Shown here: piece after piece, positions 63,964 to 64,000 of the stretch
Layout of the letters: every line of letters starts with the position of its first letter
Position numbering within the stretch: the first letter of the stretch is position 1
Assembly (NCBI RefSeq): GCF_019884785.1
Contig: NZ_CP082326.1
Location: forward strand, 1,729,355 to 1,793,354
DNA: 64,000 nucleotides
Direction: 5' to 3'
DNA from: Crassaminicella profunda
GTDB taxonomy: Bacteria; Bacillota; Clostridia; Peptostreptococcales; Thermotaleaceae
The notes under the pieces: model-generated
The model's input: only the letters and a program-made list of their open reading frames with translations
Told to the model about the DNA's origin: nothing
Databases searched by the model: none
Made by a program: the position numbers and the translations under genes

Positions 63964-64000
63964 TATTTAATGGTGGAAAAAGATAGATGACGAGATTGAT

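Overview
The window is visibly AT-rich and reads as a chromosomal segment of an anaerobic, endospore-forming, amino-acid-fermenting member of the Clostridia. The main evidence is spoVK and a decayed gerAB gene, two ferredoxin-dependent 2-oxoacid oxidoreductase operons, an IspH-ribosomal protein S1 fusion, and a selenocysteine glutaredoxin of a type known from Alkaliphilus-like clostridia. I cannot name the species. Most conserved genes lie on the + strand and many end at clear intrinsic terminators.

Region 0-8.7 kb: a remnant of an FAD-dependent oxidoreductase, recU, then a catabolic block. This block holds a RocB-like M20 hydrolase overlapping a sigma-54 activator, followed by a perfect sigma-54 (-24/-12) promoter and the operon iorA-iorB-buk. 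I infer that aromatic 2-oxoacids are oxidised to acyl-CoA with reduction of ferredoxin, and that the acyl kinase recovers ATP. Region 8.8-16.2 kb: topB, an ABC-F ATPase, a small coiled-coil protein, rluB, a GNAT protein, mnmM and a convergent unknown gene. Region 16.3-20.9 kb: surE and a four-subunit 2-oxoacid:ferredoxin oxidoreductase operon (korD-A-B-C) preceded by a 20-bp direct repeat spaced 40 bp, followed by an RpiR-type regulator. Region 21-28.7 kb: a histidine phosphatase, an HI0933-type flavoprotein, cmk, ispH-rpsA, cheR, a MerR regulator and ald.

Region 28.8-37.4 kb is accessory and partly eroded. It holds a 74-residue glutaredoxin-like selenoprotein whose UGA is followed by a SECIS-like hairpin, micro-ORFs with strong Shine-Dalgarno sites, a Fur-box-controlled Old Yellow Enzyme, two copies of a three-segment hairpin element, two DUF4177 remnants, and a thiamine-binding-type protein. 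It also holds an AraC regulator followed by a broken gene that joins tandem TrmO-like domains to most of a UvrA, and a half-size DMT transporter.

Region 37.5-48.7 kb is a conserved block, miaB-mutS-mutL-miaA-hfq-spoVK-...-ynbB. The slot that Bacillus fills with hflX (ynbA) here holds a small GTPase, a polytopic UbiA-like membrane protein and a small membrane-anchored CxxC protein. Region 48.8-55.2 kb is plastic: a gerAB pseudogene, traces of a group II intron and an IS6-like transposase, an orphan secreted protein, TfoX-C and DUF3795 proteins, a membrane diguanylate cyclase, and a ferredoxin remnant. Region 55.3-64 kb is signalling and cell envelope: an OmpR-type two-component system, a lipoprotein with RTX-like repeats, and a BlaI/BlaR1-type pair with two BlaI dyads placed beside a DUF4846 lipoprotein rather than a beta-lactamase. 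It ends with DUF2164, MarR and TPR genes. I found no tRNA, rRNA, CRISPR array or intact transposon.
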